Below, in pieces: positions 1 through 8,529 of a DNA stretch of 64,000 bases (position 1 is the first letter of the stretch; each line of letters begins with the position of its first letter). Location: positions 4,904-68,903 of the forward strand of contig JAYVNY010000057.1 in the NCBI GenBank assembly GCA_043758205.1, written 5' to 3'. Source of the stretch: JANNGC01 sp043758205. GTDB lineage: Bacteria; Verrucomicrobiota; Verrucomicrobiia; Limisphaerales; SIBH01. The translations under genes and the position numbers were made by a program. The notes below the pieces were generated by a model. It saw only the letters and a program-made list of their open reading frames with translations, searched no databases and was not told the DNA's origin.

Positions 1-1123
1 CGTAGAGAATCATGGTGCGGTCGAGCAGCGGTTCGCCGTCCTCGCGGATGTTCTGCAAGTCGGTGAAGAGTTCGGCGAGGAGCTTCATGTGCCATTCATC
101 AATGGTCTTCAACTGGCCGAGTTTCTCCTTCGATTTTCCGTGGTGCGAGAGGTTGTGGTAGCCGTCGCTGGTCTTCACTTCGCCGAATTCGAGGGCGGGC
201 GAGTTCACGCTGTCGAGCATGAGGGAGACGGAGCGCGTGGAGTCGGTCTCGAAGGCGAGGCGCGTCATGTCGTACATGAGCTTCACCTTGTCCATGTAGG
301 CTTTCGGGCTGGCGGGATCGAGCGGGACGGAGGCGGTGGTCTTCGGCTTGGGCTGGCGCTCCCATTCGCGGGACATCTTCATGCGCTGCTCCAGATCGCG
401 GACGCTGGTAAAGTATTGGTCGAGGCGGTCGCGATCGCGCGCGCCGACATGGCGCTGCAAATCTTTCGCCTGCCCGGCCACGGCGTCGAGGATGCTCTGG
501 CCGGTTTCGAGTTTGCGAACTTGCGCCTCGGTCTCGGCTCTCGTGCCTTGGAGAAACATTCTCGCGAAAACATCCGCCGCCTTTTCCTCGCAGGGAATGA
601 GCACGCCGGAACCCGTCCACGACAAACTGCGCAGGCCTTGTTGAATGTTCACGCCGAGCGTGAGGGTGGGGAACCGCGTGAGATGCCCGATGCGTTCGCC
701 GACGTATTGGTCGAGCGAGATGGTGTTCTTGAAGCCCGCGCTGCCCGGATGCGGCGCGGCGGTGAGGAAGCAGTTGTCCGCCGGATGCCCGCCGTCCACA
801 TCAGGATGCGACACGCCGCTGAAGACGGTGAAGTTGTCGCGGTGGGCCTTCAGATTTTCCAGATACGGCGAGAGGGTGTAATCGCGTCCGGTGCCGGTGG
901 GAAAGAATTGATCGGGCAGCAAACCGAGGTTGTTGCAGATGCCGAACATGCGGCGCGGCTTGCCGCCGGGCGTGGCGGCGGCGCTGGCGACCTTGCGCAC
1001 GGCGGCGAAGGCGGGCGTCATGGCATCGAGCAGCGGGAGCGAGAGGAGGATGCCCGCGCCGCGCAGAAACTTGCGCCGCGAAAGCGCGCGTCCGGTGGAA
1101 AGGTATGGTCCGGTCATAGGCAT
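1..1123 (-). CDS. DUF1552 family Tat-exported protein (3' end cut by window)
   Basis: The translation starts near position 1123 (a second in-frame ATG lies at 1117) and runs off the window edge, so about 374 residues are visible and the C-terminus is missing. The N-terminus carries an SRRKFLRG-type twin-arginine motif followed by a hydrophobic stretch (ILLSLPLLDA), suggesting export by the Tat pathway. Downstream are segments typical of DUF1552 proteins of Planctomycetes and Verrucomicrobia, such as FSGVSHPDVDGGHPADNCFL, SLDQYVGERIGH and SDGYHNLSHHG. The biochemical role of DUF1552 is unknown; family members often sit beside DUF1592/DUF1587 cytochrome-type proteins, which would lie outside this window. 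Confidence in the family is good and in function low. Confidence 0.85.
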   Translation of the reverse strand, partial: MPMTGPYLSTGRALSRRKFLRGAGILLSLPLLDAMTPAFAAVRKVASAAATPGGKPRRMFGICNNLGLLPDQFFPTGTGRDYTLSPYLENLKAHRDNFTVFSGVSHPDVDGGHPADNCFLTAAPHPGSAGFKNTISLDQYVGERIGHLTRFPTLTLGVNIQQGLRSLSWTGSGVLIPCEEKAADVFARMFLQGTRAETEAQVRKLETGQSILDAVAGQAKDLQRHVGARDRDRLDQYFTSVRDLEQRMKMSREWERQPKPKTTASVPLDPASPKAYMDKVKLMYDMTRLAFETDSTRSVSLMLDSVNSPALEFGEVKTSDGYHNLSHHGKSKEKLGQLKTIDEWHMKLLAELFTDLQNIREDGEPLLDRTMILY

Positions 1124-1190
1124 GGCTGTTTGTTGCTGAAACCAGACGCGGCGGCGAGGGGATTTATTTAGAGCCGGTGCGAAATTCAGC

Positions 1191-1358
1191 CTGGGTGGGA
1201 TAGGCCACTGGCCTGTGCCACCGGGCGACCAGACTGCTGGAAGAGTGAGGGCGGCGTGAGGTACACACGCAGGACCGCAGCCAAAGGAGGCTCGCCTCTC
1301 TTCCGCTGGGCAGGTTGCCCAGCGGAACGGGCTGGTAGCTCGTTCCACCCTTTTCCGA
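1191..1358 (+). repeat. Diverged copy of the ~210-bp dispersed palindromic element (copy A)
   Basis: This gap between the DUF1552 gene and the next minus-strand gene holds no ORF of note. Its right half (ttccgctgggcaggttgccc, then an acgggctggtagctcgttcc-type block) and left half (gcctgtgccaccgggcgacc) match the modules of the better conserved elements at 43846-44056 and 45553-45766 in the same order, but with more substitutions and a rearranged centre. Confidence 0.6.
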
Positions 1359-1365
1359 CCGGCTC

Positions 1366-2445
1366 TTACCGCGGGGCCGTGTCGGGCGCGTTCGTGCTGG
1401 GGGGCGCGATGTCGAAGTTCAGTTGAAACTCGCCCGCGCTGACCGTGACGTGCGAGCGGTTCGTGTCTGTGTTCAACAGCGAGACGTTCGTGCCGACGAA
1501 GGCAAAGCGGCCCAGGATGTAGCCGCTGACCGGGATGCTGCTCGTGTCGCTGAGGAAGAGCGAGTTGGTCCCGATGTATTCGATGGTGACCGAGGAATTC
1601 GTGACGACTTCGTCCGTCAGGCCGGGATCAACCTGGAAGTGATACTCCTGTTTGCGGCGCAGGTCCGTCGCGTCATAAAAGCCGCGATTGTCGCCCACGC
1701 CGAGGGCGTAGGTCGCCGGAAACGCACTGCTCACGCCGGTGAGATGCAAGTGCAGGCCGCGCGTCACCGAACCCGAGTCCACCGCGCTCACGCTCAACAC
1801 GCCGTCTTCGCTGAACTCGCCAATGGTGCCCCCGACGTTGTTGTAAAAATTCCCACCGCCCACGACCTCGCCTTTGGTGGCGTTGAAGGAAAGCTTGCCG
1901 ATGCGCGCCGCCATCTGGCTCAGGCCCGGCTTCGTCCGCAAGGCGCGCTGCACATTGTTGCTGGCCGCGGCGAGGCGTTGCGCGGCGGACTGGAGATGCT
2001 GGATGCGCTTTGCGGTGGTGGCGGCGAGGACGGCGTTCGAGAGCGAGTTGTTCACGCGCGTGAGCGCGGTGCGGGCGGCGGTTTTGTTCGCGCTGATCGG
2101 GGCGGGGATCAATTGCGCGGTGATCTCGTCGCGGCGCACTTGGAAATCCGCCTGGTAGCCGGAAGTGGCGTCCGCGAGCAGGGGCGCGTAGCCGGAAACC
2201 TCGCCCAGCAGATTGTTCAAGTTGCGGAGAATGGTCGTGTCGCCGCGCAGGTTTTTGGAAGTCTTGTGATACGCCTGGAGCGCCTTCTCCAGCGTCCTGG
2301 CCGCCGGGCTGCCGCCGTTCAGGTCGTTGGTGAGCTGCACGGAGACGGGTTGCGAATACGGCAGAATGGGATCGGCCGAGGCATCCCAAACCAGCGTGGA
2401 GCAGGCGGCGAACAGCGCGGAACCGAAGAGAAAACGCATCATCAT
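1366..2445 (-). CDS. Secreted protein of unknown function
   Basis: The likely start is the MMMRFLFGS cluster at 2445, giving 359 residues; an upstream ATG at 2487 would add a stretch that hides the signal peptide. Residues 1-23 look like a Sec signal peptide with cleavage after DASA. The mature part starts with an Ala/Leu/Asn-rich helical region (about residues 30-185), then a Gly/Ser/Thr-rich beta region with segments like GGNFYNNVGGTIGEFSEDG, and ends in a Pro/Thr tail. The helical half may form a coiled coil. I do not recognise the family. It is transcribed toward the window start, separated from DUF1552 by a dispersed repeat. Confidence 0.75.
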   Translation of the reverse strand: MMMRFLFGSALFAACSTLVWDASADPILPYSQPVSVQLTNDLNGGSPAARTLEKALQAYHKTSKNLRGDTTILRNLNNLLGEVSGYAPLLADATSGYQADFQVRRDEITAQLIPAPISANKTAARTALTRVNNSLSNAVLAATTAKRIQHLQSAAQRLAAASNNVQRALRTKPGLSQMAARIGKLSFNATKGEVVGGGNFYNNVGGTIGEFSEDGVLSVSAVDSGSVTRGLHLHLTGVSSAFPATYALGVGDNRGFYDATDLRRKQEYHFQVDPGLTDEVVTNSSVTIEYIGTNSLFLSDTSSIPVSGYILGRFAFVGTNVSLLNTDTNRSHVTVSAGEFQLNFDIAPPSTNAPDTAPR

Positions 2446-2491
2446 ATTTGGTGCGCGGAAGTATGCCGGTGCGAAAAACAAATGCAACTGT

Positions 2492-2513
2492 GCGGGCGCA
2501 CTGCTGCGCCCGC
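2492..2513 (-). terminator. Hairpin downstream of the CBM48 gene
   Basis: A perfect 9-bp GC stem (gcgggcgca/tgcgcccgc, 4-base loop) lies just after the stop of the minus-strand CBM48 gene. On the minus strand it is followed by a T-richer stretch (ttgcatttgttttt), so it may act as an intrinsic terminator, although the T-run is not immediately adjacent. Confidence 0.45.
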
Positions 2514-2519
2514 CGCACC

Positions 2520-2801
2520 CTAACTCACTGGAATCAACGACACCCGCTCGTTCAAATCATTCCGCGTGATGCCCTGGGCGCGCGGGTCGAGCGTGAGCAC
2601 GCCGTCCACCATGAAGGCGTAGCGGTGATGGCCGTGTTTCAACTCCACCGTGATCAGCCAGCCGCCATCCGTCTGCTGCTTGAACGAGTGGGTGTGCGGA
2701 TTCCACTGGTTGAAATCACCGACGAGCGTCACCGACTGGGCGGTGGGCGCGACGCAGATGAAATTCATCGAGCGCATCGGCTTCGTGTAAGGCTTGAGCA
2801 T
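2520..2801 (-). CDS. Stand-alone CBM48/AMPK-type glycogen-binding domain protein
   Basis: This 93-residue protein consists of essentially one early-set beta-sandwich of the CBM48 / isoamylase N-terminal type. The diagnostic core is visible: NFICVAPTAQSVTLVGDFN, then QWNPHTHSFKQ, then HGHHRYAFMVDG and a short C-terminal strand. Such domains normally bind alpha-glucan and are fused to glycogen-branching or debranching enzymes or sit in AMPK beta subunits; here no catalytic domain is attached. It lies 36 bp downstream of an uncharacterised gene on the same strand, so the two probably form an operon. The role is inferred to be glucan binding or sensing; no start ambiguity is evident. Confidence 0.85.
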   Translation of the reverse strand: MLKPYTKPMRSMNFICVAPTAQSVTLVGDFNQWNPHTHSFKQQTDGGWLITVELKHGHHRYAFMVDGVLTLDPRAQGITRNDLNERVSLIPVS

Positions 2802-2837
2802 AAAAAAGTTATCCCGAAAAAATGGATCGTGCGTCGT

Positions 2838-3791
2838 TCAGCCCAGCACGTTCCGCAGCGTGGCCATCGCGGAGTGGCGCAGATGCTCGGACTGTTTTTC
2901 CAGCGCGCCGTACTGGTCGAGCCAGTCCGTGGTGGCACCGTGCCGCTCGCGCCAGAGCGTTTTCAGCACGCGCTCGGTCCGTTCGACCTGCTGCATGATG
3001 GAGGGCAGCGACTCGCCACCCTCCGCCAGGTCGGAAACATGGCCGACAAAAAATTGCGCGATGTGTTTCTTCGCGAACACGGCCTGCAGCAGCATCACCA
3101 TCGTCTGCTCGTAGCCGTACCAGCGCTGCTTGAGCGCGTCGTTCAGGAAGCCGTGGCGCACGGCAAAGAACTCGGAGCGCGGGCGCTCGGTATAGCCGCG
3201 AATCTCGCGCGCCTCCTTGGGAAACCAGTTGTAGAGCAGCGCGAAGGTGCCGTAGGTGTCAATGAGCTGCTTCGAGTTGTTATGGTCGGTGGCGATCTCG
3301 CCGATGCAGATGTCCTGTTCCAGTTCGGCGCAAATTTCCGGCAGGTCGTGCAGCCGGCTCAACACTTCCTTGCCCGTGGTGGTGCCGTAATTGAAATCGC
3401 CAGGAATGAGCCAATAGACATCGCCCTCCGCGCCGCGATCATGCGCGTAGCCGAGTCCCGAGTACCACATCTGGCAGGTGTCCACGCAATACACGTCGAG
3501 GATGTCCGAGTGCTTCGCCACGGTGCCCTTGCGAAATTCCTGGAAGGCCCGGTCGCCTTCCATCGCCGCCGTGGTCTTCCGATCAATGACGGTGACGGGA
3601 CGCGCGTACGTTTCCTTCTCCCCATCCAGCCGCGCGATGAGTTGATACAACTCCTTCAAGTCCGCGTAGCCAGCCGGCTGGCGATAGGGATAGATGATGA
3701 CGGGATGAATCTTCGATCCCGGCGCGGTGCTTGGCACGGAGCGGGCGGATGAAGATGACTTTCGCGGCACGCGGGCGGGTGGAGTTTTCAT
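2838..3791 (-). CDS. Uncharacterised conserved protein, possible glycan-related partner of the CBM48 protein
   Basis: The start MKTPPARV at 3791 gives 317 residues; the longer frame back to 3857 lacks protein-like character. The chain has a clean globular look: it opens with an IIYPYRQPAGYADLKELYQL segment, followed by EGDVYWLIPGDFNYG and DICIGEIATDHNNSKQLIDT, and a long helical C-terminal half. There is no signal peptide or membrane segment. The VYWLIPGDFNYG segment could suggest a GT-A-like sugar-nucleotide fold, but I cannot confirm a family. The only contextual hint is the downstream CBM48 gene, which would fit a role in intracellular glucan or sugar metabolism. Confidence 0.7.
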   Translation of the reverse strand: MKTPPARVPRKSSSSARSVPSTAPGSKIHPVIIYPYRQPAGYADLKELYQLIARLDGEKETYARPVTVIDRKTTAAMEGDRAFQEFRKGTVAKHSDILDVYCVDTCQMWYSGLGYAHDRGAEGDVYWLIPGDFNYGTTTGKEVLSRLHDLPEICAELEQDICIGEIATDHNNSKQLIDTYGTFALLYNWFPKEAREIRGYTERPRSEFFAVRHGFLNDALKQRWYGYEQTMVMLLQAVFAKKHIAQFFVGHVSDLAEGGESLPSIMQQVERTERVLKTLWRERHGATTDWLDQYGALEKQSEHLRHSAMATLRNVLG

Positions 3792-3872
3792 GGCCGTGAG
3801 CATAGCGGAACCGGCCCGGAGGCCAAGTGTTTTGCGGACGGGTGCGCATCCGAACACTTTTCTTACGGCGTG

Positions 3873-3951
3873 CCTGGGAGCGCCGGCATCCTGCCGGCGC
3901 GATCCTTATAGCCGGACGTGAACACGCCGGCTGGAAGTCGGCGCTCCCAGG
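3873..3951. repeat. Imperfect palindromic dispersed repeat
   Basis: A 13-bp arm cctgggagcgccg (3873-3885) is exactly inverted at 3939-3951 (cggcgctcccagg), with internal gccggc hairpins between them. The element lies in the gap between divergently transcribed genes. This type of palindrome looks like a REP/BIME-class element. Confidence 0.7.
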
Positions 3952-4045
3952 GCGGCGGACGTTTGTTCCTGCTTTTTGCCTTTCGTGCCGCCGGGTCGCT
4001 GCGCATTCTCCGCTGTCCCTCGCCGCTCCGGTCGGCCGGGTCAGG

Positions 4046-5695
4046 ATGAACAAACCCTCACTTACGACAGGCCGCACGATTGTCTGGCTCTCGGTGCTCG
4101 CGTTGCTGGTGGTGGTGTCGTTCTTTTTTGGTTCCAGTTCGGAACGGCTGCGGGCTGAGAGGCAAAAAACCGCCGAACGGGAAAAAGAAGATCGGTCGCC
4201 CGACCTGCTTTACCTGCGCTCCACGAATGCCTACGCCCTGCGGCGGGCCAAGCTGATGGGGGAGATTCAGGCGCGCAGTTTTTCCTCGGCACTCCAGTTG
4301 AGCGCGGCGGAGACAAACGTGGATAATTTTCTGAGCCAGGTGCGCTCGAACGAGACGGCGCGCCTCGTCGCCGCGGGAAATTTTCCTCCGTCGCAAATGT
4401 TCTTCCAGGCCCGGACGAACATCGAAGGCTCGCGACTGTTCCCCATATTCCAGCGCATGCCCAAGGGCGGGTTGCTGCACGTCCATGAATCCACCTCGGG
4501 CCGGTGCGAGTTTGTCATCACCAATATCGCGCGCCGCGCGGACTGCTACATCTGGTGGGGCACCAACGCGGACAACCGCAGTCCCGGCCAGTTGCTGTTC
4601 ACGAACGCGCCGCCCGGACATGACGGTGGCCTGAACGGTTACTTTCCGTTTGCGACTCTGGAGGCGCGGCTGCGTGGGACGGGCCTCGACCTGACGGACG
4701 AGTTGCGCCATCGCTACATGCTCGATCACACCGATCCGCATGCGGACATCTGGAGCGCGTTCGGGGCGTGGTGGACGCTGCTCCCGGACCTGATGTGCTA
4801 CCGCCCGGCGATGCGCGATTACTTGCGCGACGCCTTCCAAACGCTGCACGAGGACGGCATCGGCCATGTGGAAGTCCGGGTGGTGACGCCGGTCGCGACG
4901 CTGTTTGATTACACCGCGCAAGGCGGGTTGAACACGAACTACACCGAGCGCGACACACTCCAGGAATATCTCGACGCGAGGGATTTCATCCGCGCGCGGT
5001 TCAACACAAACTTCACCATCCGGATCATCACGACCGGGCTGCGCGGCAGCATGACTAGCGACGCGCCCACGGTCCTTCGCAAGACGCGCGCGTATCGCAG
5101 TTACTTTCCGAAGGAGGATTTGGTGGCGGGCTGCGACTTCGTGGGCGACGAGGACGGTGGCCGCCTCACGAGCGCGGAGGTGCCGCACCTGCGCGGCCTC
5201 GCGTCACAGACGAACGCGCTGATCAAGTTCTACTTTCACGACGGCGAAACGGCCTGGCCAGGCGATGACAATCTGGTGGACGCCATGCTGCTCGGCACCA
5301 AGCGCGTGGGGCACGGCTTCAACCTGTTTCAGTTTCCCATCCTCGAAGCCATGATGAGGACGAACGCGGTGGCCCTGGAAATTTGCCCCATCAGCAACCA
5401 GTTGCTCCGCCTGCTGCACGACCTCCGCATTCATCCCGCGCTCGGCTACATGAACCGCGGCGTCCAGTGCGTGCTTGGCTCGGACGATCCGGCCATCTTC
5501 GGCAACACCGGATTGAGCTATGATTTTTGGGAGGCGTATTACGCCTGGGGTCTGGGCCTGGATGAATTGAAACAGCTCGCGGCGAACTCGTTGAACTTTT
5601 CCGCGCTCGAACCAGACGACAAAGCCGCCGCGCTCGCCCGCTGGAGCCAGCAGTGGGACGCCTGGGTGCAATGGGTGGCCACGCAACAACCCTGA
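4046..5695 (+). CDS. Membrane-anchored adenosine deaminase-like metallohydrolase (ADGF/ADA2-like)
   Basis: The start MNKPSLTTGR at 4046 gives 549 residues; the ORF extends upstream without protein-like sequence. Residues 11-28 form one hydrophobic helix, so the enzyme is probably anchored in the membrane with the catalytic part outside the cytoplasm. The adenosine deaminase TIM-barrel motifs are all present: HxH in KGGLLHVHES (H145, H147), HDGE (H398-E401), GHGFN (H423), and SDDPAIF (D480, D481). The MPKGGLLHVH context and long N-terminal region resemble secreted ADA2/ADGF-type enzymes. It should deaminate adenosine or a related purine, but substrate specificity cannot be read from sequence. 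It stands alone, with the glycosyltransferase cluster starting 24 bp downstream. Confidence 0.88.
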   Translation: MNKPSLTTGRTIVWLSVLALLVVVSFFFGSSSERLRAERQKTAEREKEDRSPDLLYLRSTNAYALRRAKLMGEIQARSFSSALQLSAAETNVDNFLSQVRSNETARLVAAGNFPPSQMFFQARTNIEGSRLFPIFQRMPKGGLLHVHESTSGRCEFVITNIARRADCYIWWGTNADNRSPGQLLFTNAPPGHDGGLNGYFPFATLEARLRGTGLDLTDELRHRYMLDHTDPHADIWSAFGAWWTLLPDLMCYRPAMRDYLRDAFQTLHEDGIGHVEVRVVTPVATLFDYTAQGGLNTNYTERDTLQEYLDARDFIRARFNTNFTIRIITTGLRGSMTSDAPTVLRKTRAYRSYFPKEDLVAGCDFVGDEDGGRLTSAEVPHLRGLASQTNALIKFYFHDGETAWPGDDNLVDAMLLGTKRVGHGFNLFQFPILEAMMRTNAVALEICPISNQLLRLLHDLRIHPALGYMNRGVQCVLGSDDPAIFGNTGLSYDFWEAYYAWGLGLDELKQLAANSLNFSALEPDDKAAALARWSQQWDAWVQWVATQQP

Positions 5696-5719
5696 CTCTT
5701 TTCAAGACCCCATCACATC

Positions 5720-8344
5720 ATGGACAGCCGAGTCATATTGAACCGAATCCGTCGCCGCGAATCCGTGTCGCTGGAGGAGTTGGAGCAGTTGAAAAATCTC
5801 CAGCCCGAGTTGCGCGCGGACAGCGCGGTGCATCGCACCAGCCGCGTCTCGGTCATCGTGCCCACGTTCTTCAACTCCGATCTCAAGAGCGGCTCACTGC
5901 GTCATCTGCTCACCGGCATCGAGGCCGCGCGGTCGGTCGAGCAGGTGGTCATCGTCGCCTCGGGTGGCGAGGACGCGTTGCTGGGAACCTTAAAGGAAGT
6001 CATCGGCGACCGGACGCTCACCGTGGCCGGGGCGGAGCCGCACAATCGCGGCGGCTCGCGCAACGTCGGCGCCGCCGCGGCCACGGGCGAGTATCTGCTC
6101 TTCCTCGACGACGACATGCTGTTGAAGGATTGGCGTTGCGTGGATGTGGTGCTGTCCGCGCTGCTCACCGGCGGCTTCGAGTGCGCGATGTTTCCGCGCC
6201 GGCACTACGCGCGCTTCCCGCTGCTCTACGATCCGCCGTCGTTGGCGGCGGCGATTGGCCGCTGGCGCGAGCACGGCGTGAACGGCGACCCGCTCGTTTA
6301 TGATCCGCTGCACGAAGGCACGCCGGACCTGCCCATGCTGTTCTGTTTTCCGGGCTGCTTCATGATCATCCATCGCGAGGCGTTCGCGTCACTCGCGGGC
6401 TTCGACAGCAGCTTCCAGGGCTGGGGCTTCGAGGACACGGATTTCGCCCTGCGCGCCATCCGGCGGTTGCGCGTGTTGAATTTGTTTTCCAGGGCCGAGC
6501 CGTTGCTGCACATCGATCATCCCGTGTCGCCCTACAAATCCGATGAGCACCGGGTGAACTACGAAAAGTATTTCTCCTCCTCCATCGCCGTGGATGTCCA
6601 CCGCTTCTGCCGCACGGTGCTGCTCTGCTCGGACTTCACGCCGGAGGCTGAGGAGAAGCCGGTGCTTGAAAAGGACATTCACGTCCAGCCGTTCACTCAC
6701 CTCGCCGCGGCGGGCATTCCGCTCGACCCGCAGGAGATTGAGGAATGGGCGGCGGGCGTGGCCGAGAAGCGCATGCACGCGTTGCTCTCACCACGGCCTG
6801 AGTTCATCGTCCTCCACGGCTCGCGCGCCTCGGGCCGCGCCACGGCGCGCAGCGACTACGACGTCCTCTGCGTCTATCGCGGGCCGGTGCATGAATTTTT
6901 CGTCACGAAGATCGAGCCGCGCGTGGAGATCGAGTGCGGCGATTTCGACGTGTTCAACGCCATCGCCGCCGAACCGGCGCAGTACGGCATGCACGGCGTG
7001 CTTGAACTGGCGAAGCTCGCGCAGGCGCGGCTGCTCTGGGGCGATGTGGAGAAGTGGAACGCGTGGCAGTCGCAGACGCTCGACCTCGCCATCGCGAACG
7101 GCCACGCCTACTGGCTGGTGTTGACGCTGGGCTTGCGCCTGCACGCGACGAAGTACGGTGCGGTCATCGAGCGCTTCTGCGGCAGCCTGCGCGCCGTGGT
7201 GGAATCCCGCAATCCAGCCGCCGTCGGCGAAGTGCAGACCGCCGATGTCGCGCGTCTGGCGGAGTGCGCCCGCGCGGCCCTCGACGCGCGCACGCCTGAC
7301 TGGCGCGAGCGCCTGGCGGAAGGCCTGAAAGTTTTCACGCTGCAAATACCGGAGGTGTGGAGCGCGCTCTATCATCTCGCCGATGAGGCCGCGCCCTTGC
7401 CGCGCCCCCGGACGCCGAGACTGCCGGGTGAACGCTATCTGTTCGCCGCTTCTTCCAGCGGTCTCGGCAATCGCCTGCTCCTGCTGGCCGGCTGCCTGCG
7501 CGTGGCGGAACGGACGAACCGGCGTCTCCTGCTTCACTGGCCTGACAACGATCAGCTCGGCAGCCCGTTCGACGCGCTGTTCGAGAACCATTTCGACATG
7601 GTGGATGCCGAGGACTTGAACTTTCTCCTGCGCAGTGACCGCACGGTCAAAGTCTATAACACCTGGCGGCAGCGCGGCCCGCTCTACACCGACCTCGATC
7701 CCGAGGGCGATCCCGACACGGAAGTTGTGATCGTGAAGGGTTGGGTCGCGTCGCAATTCGCCGGGGAGAAGCGGAACTGGAAGTTCGACGAGGAAATCGT
7801 GCGCCACCTCCGCACGCTGACGCCGTGCGCTGAATTCAAGAAACTCGCGGACGAATTTGGACTTCCGGCGCGAACCGTCGGCGTTCACATGCGGCGCGGC
7901 GATCCGACGCGCGAGTTCATTGACGAATACCGGCGCTCGGAGGACGCGCACTTTCTCGCCATCATCCGCGCCGTGTTGGAGGCCGCGCCGGATGTGCATT
8001 TCTTTCTCGCCACTGATCACCCGCCGACTGAAGAGCATTTGCGCGGGCTTTTTGGCGAGCGCATTCTCCTGCGCCCGAAGACGTCACTGCTGCGGCACCG
8101 GCAGGCGATGCACGAAGCGATGATGGATTTCCTCCTCCTGAGCCGCACCGCCGCCGTCCTCGGCACGCACTTCAGCACCTTCTCCGAGGTGGCGGCGAAG
8201 TTCGGCGCGTGCCCGCTGATCATCGCCAACGAAAACAGTGCGACGGAAAAACTCGGCGCCTCAGTGGAACAGATCGTGGCGGCGTTGTCGGCGCGGACGA
8301 AGGGGAACGGAGCGCCGAGCATCGCTCGGCCTGTTGAAATATGA
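5720..8344 (+). CDS. Three-domain fusion: GT2 glycosyltransferase, minimal nucleotidyltransferase, fucosyltransferase-like domain
   Basis: This 874-residue protein joins three recognisable modules. Residues about 43-300 are a GT-A family 2 glycosyltransferase (VSVIVPTFFN, the NRGGSRNVGAA segment, the DDD metal motif at 130-132, and GWGFEDTDFALRA at 234-246). Residues about 362-412 carry a nucleotidyltransferase signature: GSRASG (367-372), SDYD (378-381) and a later D in IECGDFD. Residues about 574-865 resemble alpha-1,6-fucosyltransferase/NodZ-type GT-B proteins (SSSGLGNRLLLLAGCLR, HMRRGD at 723-728). No signal or membrane segment is visible, so it should act in the cytoplasm on a surface glycan precursor. 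The next gene is a stand-alone paralogue of the C-terminal domain. The product is unknown. Confidence 0.88.
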   Translation: MDSRVILNRIRRRESVSLEELEQLKNLQPELRADSAVHRTSRVSVIVPTFFNSDLKSGSLRHLLTGIEAARSVEQVVIVASGGEDALLGTLKEVIGDRTLTVAGAEPHNRGGSRNVGAAAATGEYLLFLDDDMLLKDWRCVDVVLSALLTGGFECAMFPRRHYARFPLLYDPPSLAAAIGRWREHGVNGDPLVYDPLHEGTPDLPMLFCFPGCFMIIHREAFASLAGFDSSFQGWGFEDTDFALRAIRRLRVLNLFSRAEPLLHIDHPVSPYKSDEHRVNYEKYFSSSIAVDVHRFCRTVLLCSDFTPEAEEKPVLEKDIHVQPFTHLAAAGIPLDPQEIEEWAAGVAEKRMHALLSPRPEFIVLHGSRASGRATARSDYDVLCVYRGPVHEFFVTKIEPRVEIECGDFDVFNAIAAEPAQYGMHGVLELAKLAQARLLWGDVEKWNAWQSQTLDLAIANGHAYWLVLTLGLRLHATKYGAVIERFCGSLRAVVESRNPAAVGEVQTADVARLAECARAALDARTPDWRERLAEGLKVFTLQIPEVWSALYHLADEAAPLPRPRTPRLPGERYLFAASSSGLGNRLLLLAGCLRVAERTNRRLLLHWPDNDQLGSPFDALFENHFDMVDAEDLNFLLRSDRTVKVYNTWRQRGPLYTDLDPEGDPDTEVVIVKGWVASQFAGEKRNWKFDEEIVRHLRTLTPCAEFKKLADEFGLPARTVGVHMRRGDPTREFIDEYRRSEDAHFLAIIRAVLEAAPDVHFFLATDHPPTEEHLRGLFGERILLRPKTSLLRHRQAMHEAMMDFLLLSRTAAVLGTHFSTFSEVAAKFGACPLIIANENSATEKLGASVEQIVAALSARTKGNGAPSIARPVEI

Positions 8345-8395
8345 AGCCACATCGAGCCGAGTGGTGCGGGCGAGTCTCGCGGGTGTCGCCATCCG

Positions 8396-8496
8396 AAAGC
8401 GGCGCTGAAGCGACCGCACTCCAAACGCTGTCGCGCAGCACGAGACGCCACCGACGACGCGAAGCGTTTGGAGTGCGGTCGCTTCAGCGCCGCTTT
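8396..8496. repeat. Perfect 34-bp inverted repeat between glycosyltransferase genes
   Basis: The arms 8396-8429 and 8463-8496 are exact reverse complements over 34 bp around a 33-bp centre. The arm contains gcgctgaagcgaccgcactc; a degenerate relative of the first half (gcgctgaagcggc) recurs near 45789. No T-run follows, so it is probably a dispersed palindromic element rather than a classical terminator, though it could fold in the transcript between the two genes. Confidence 0.85.
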
Positions 8497-8529
8497 TACA
8501 CGGCCTCACTGGCATACTGATCTAAACTC

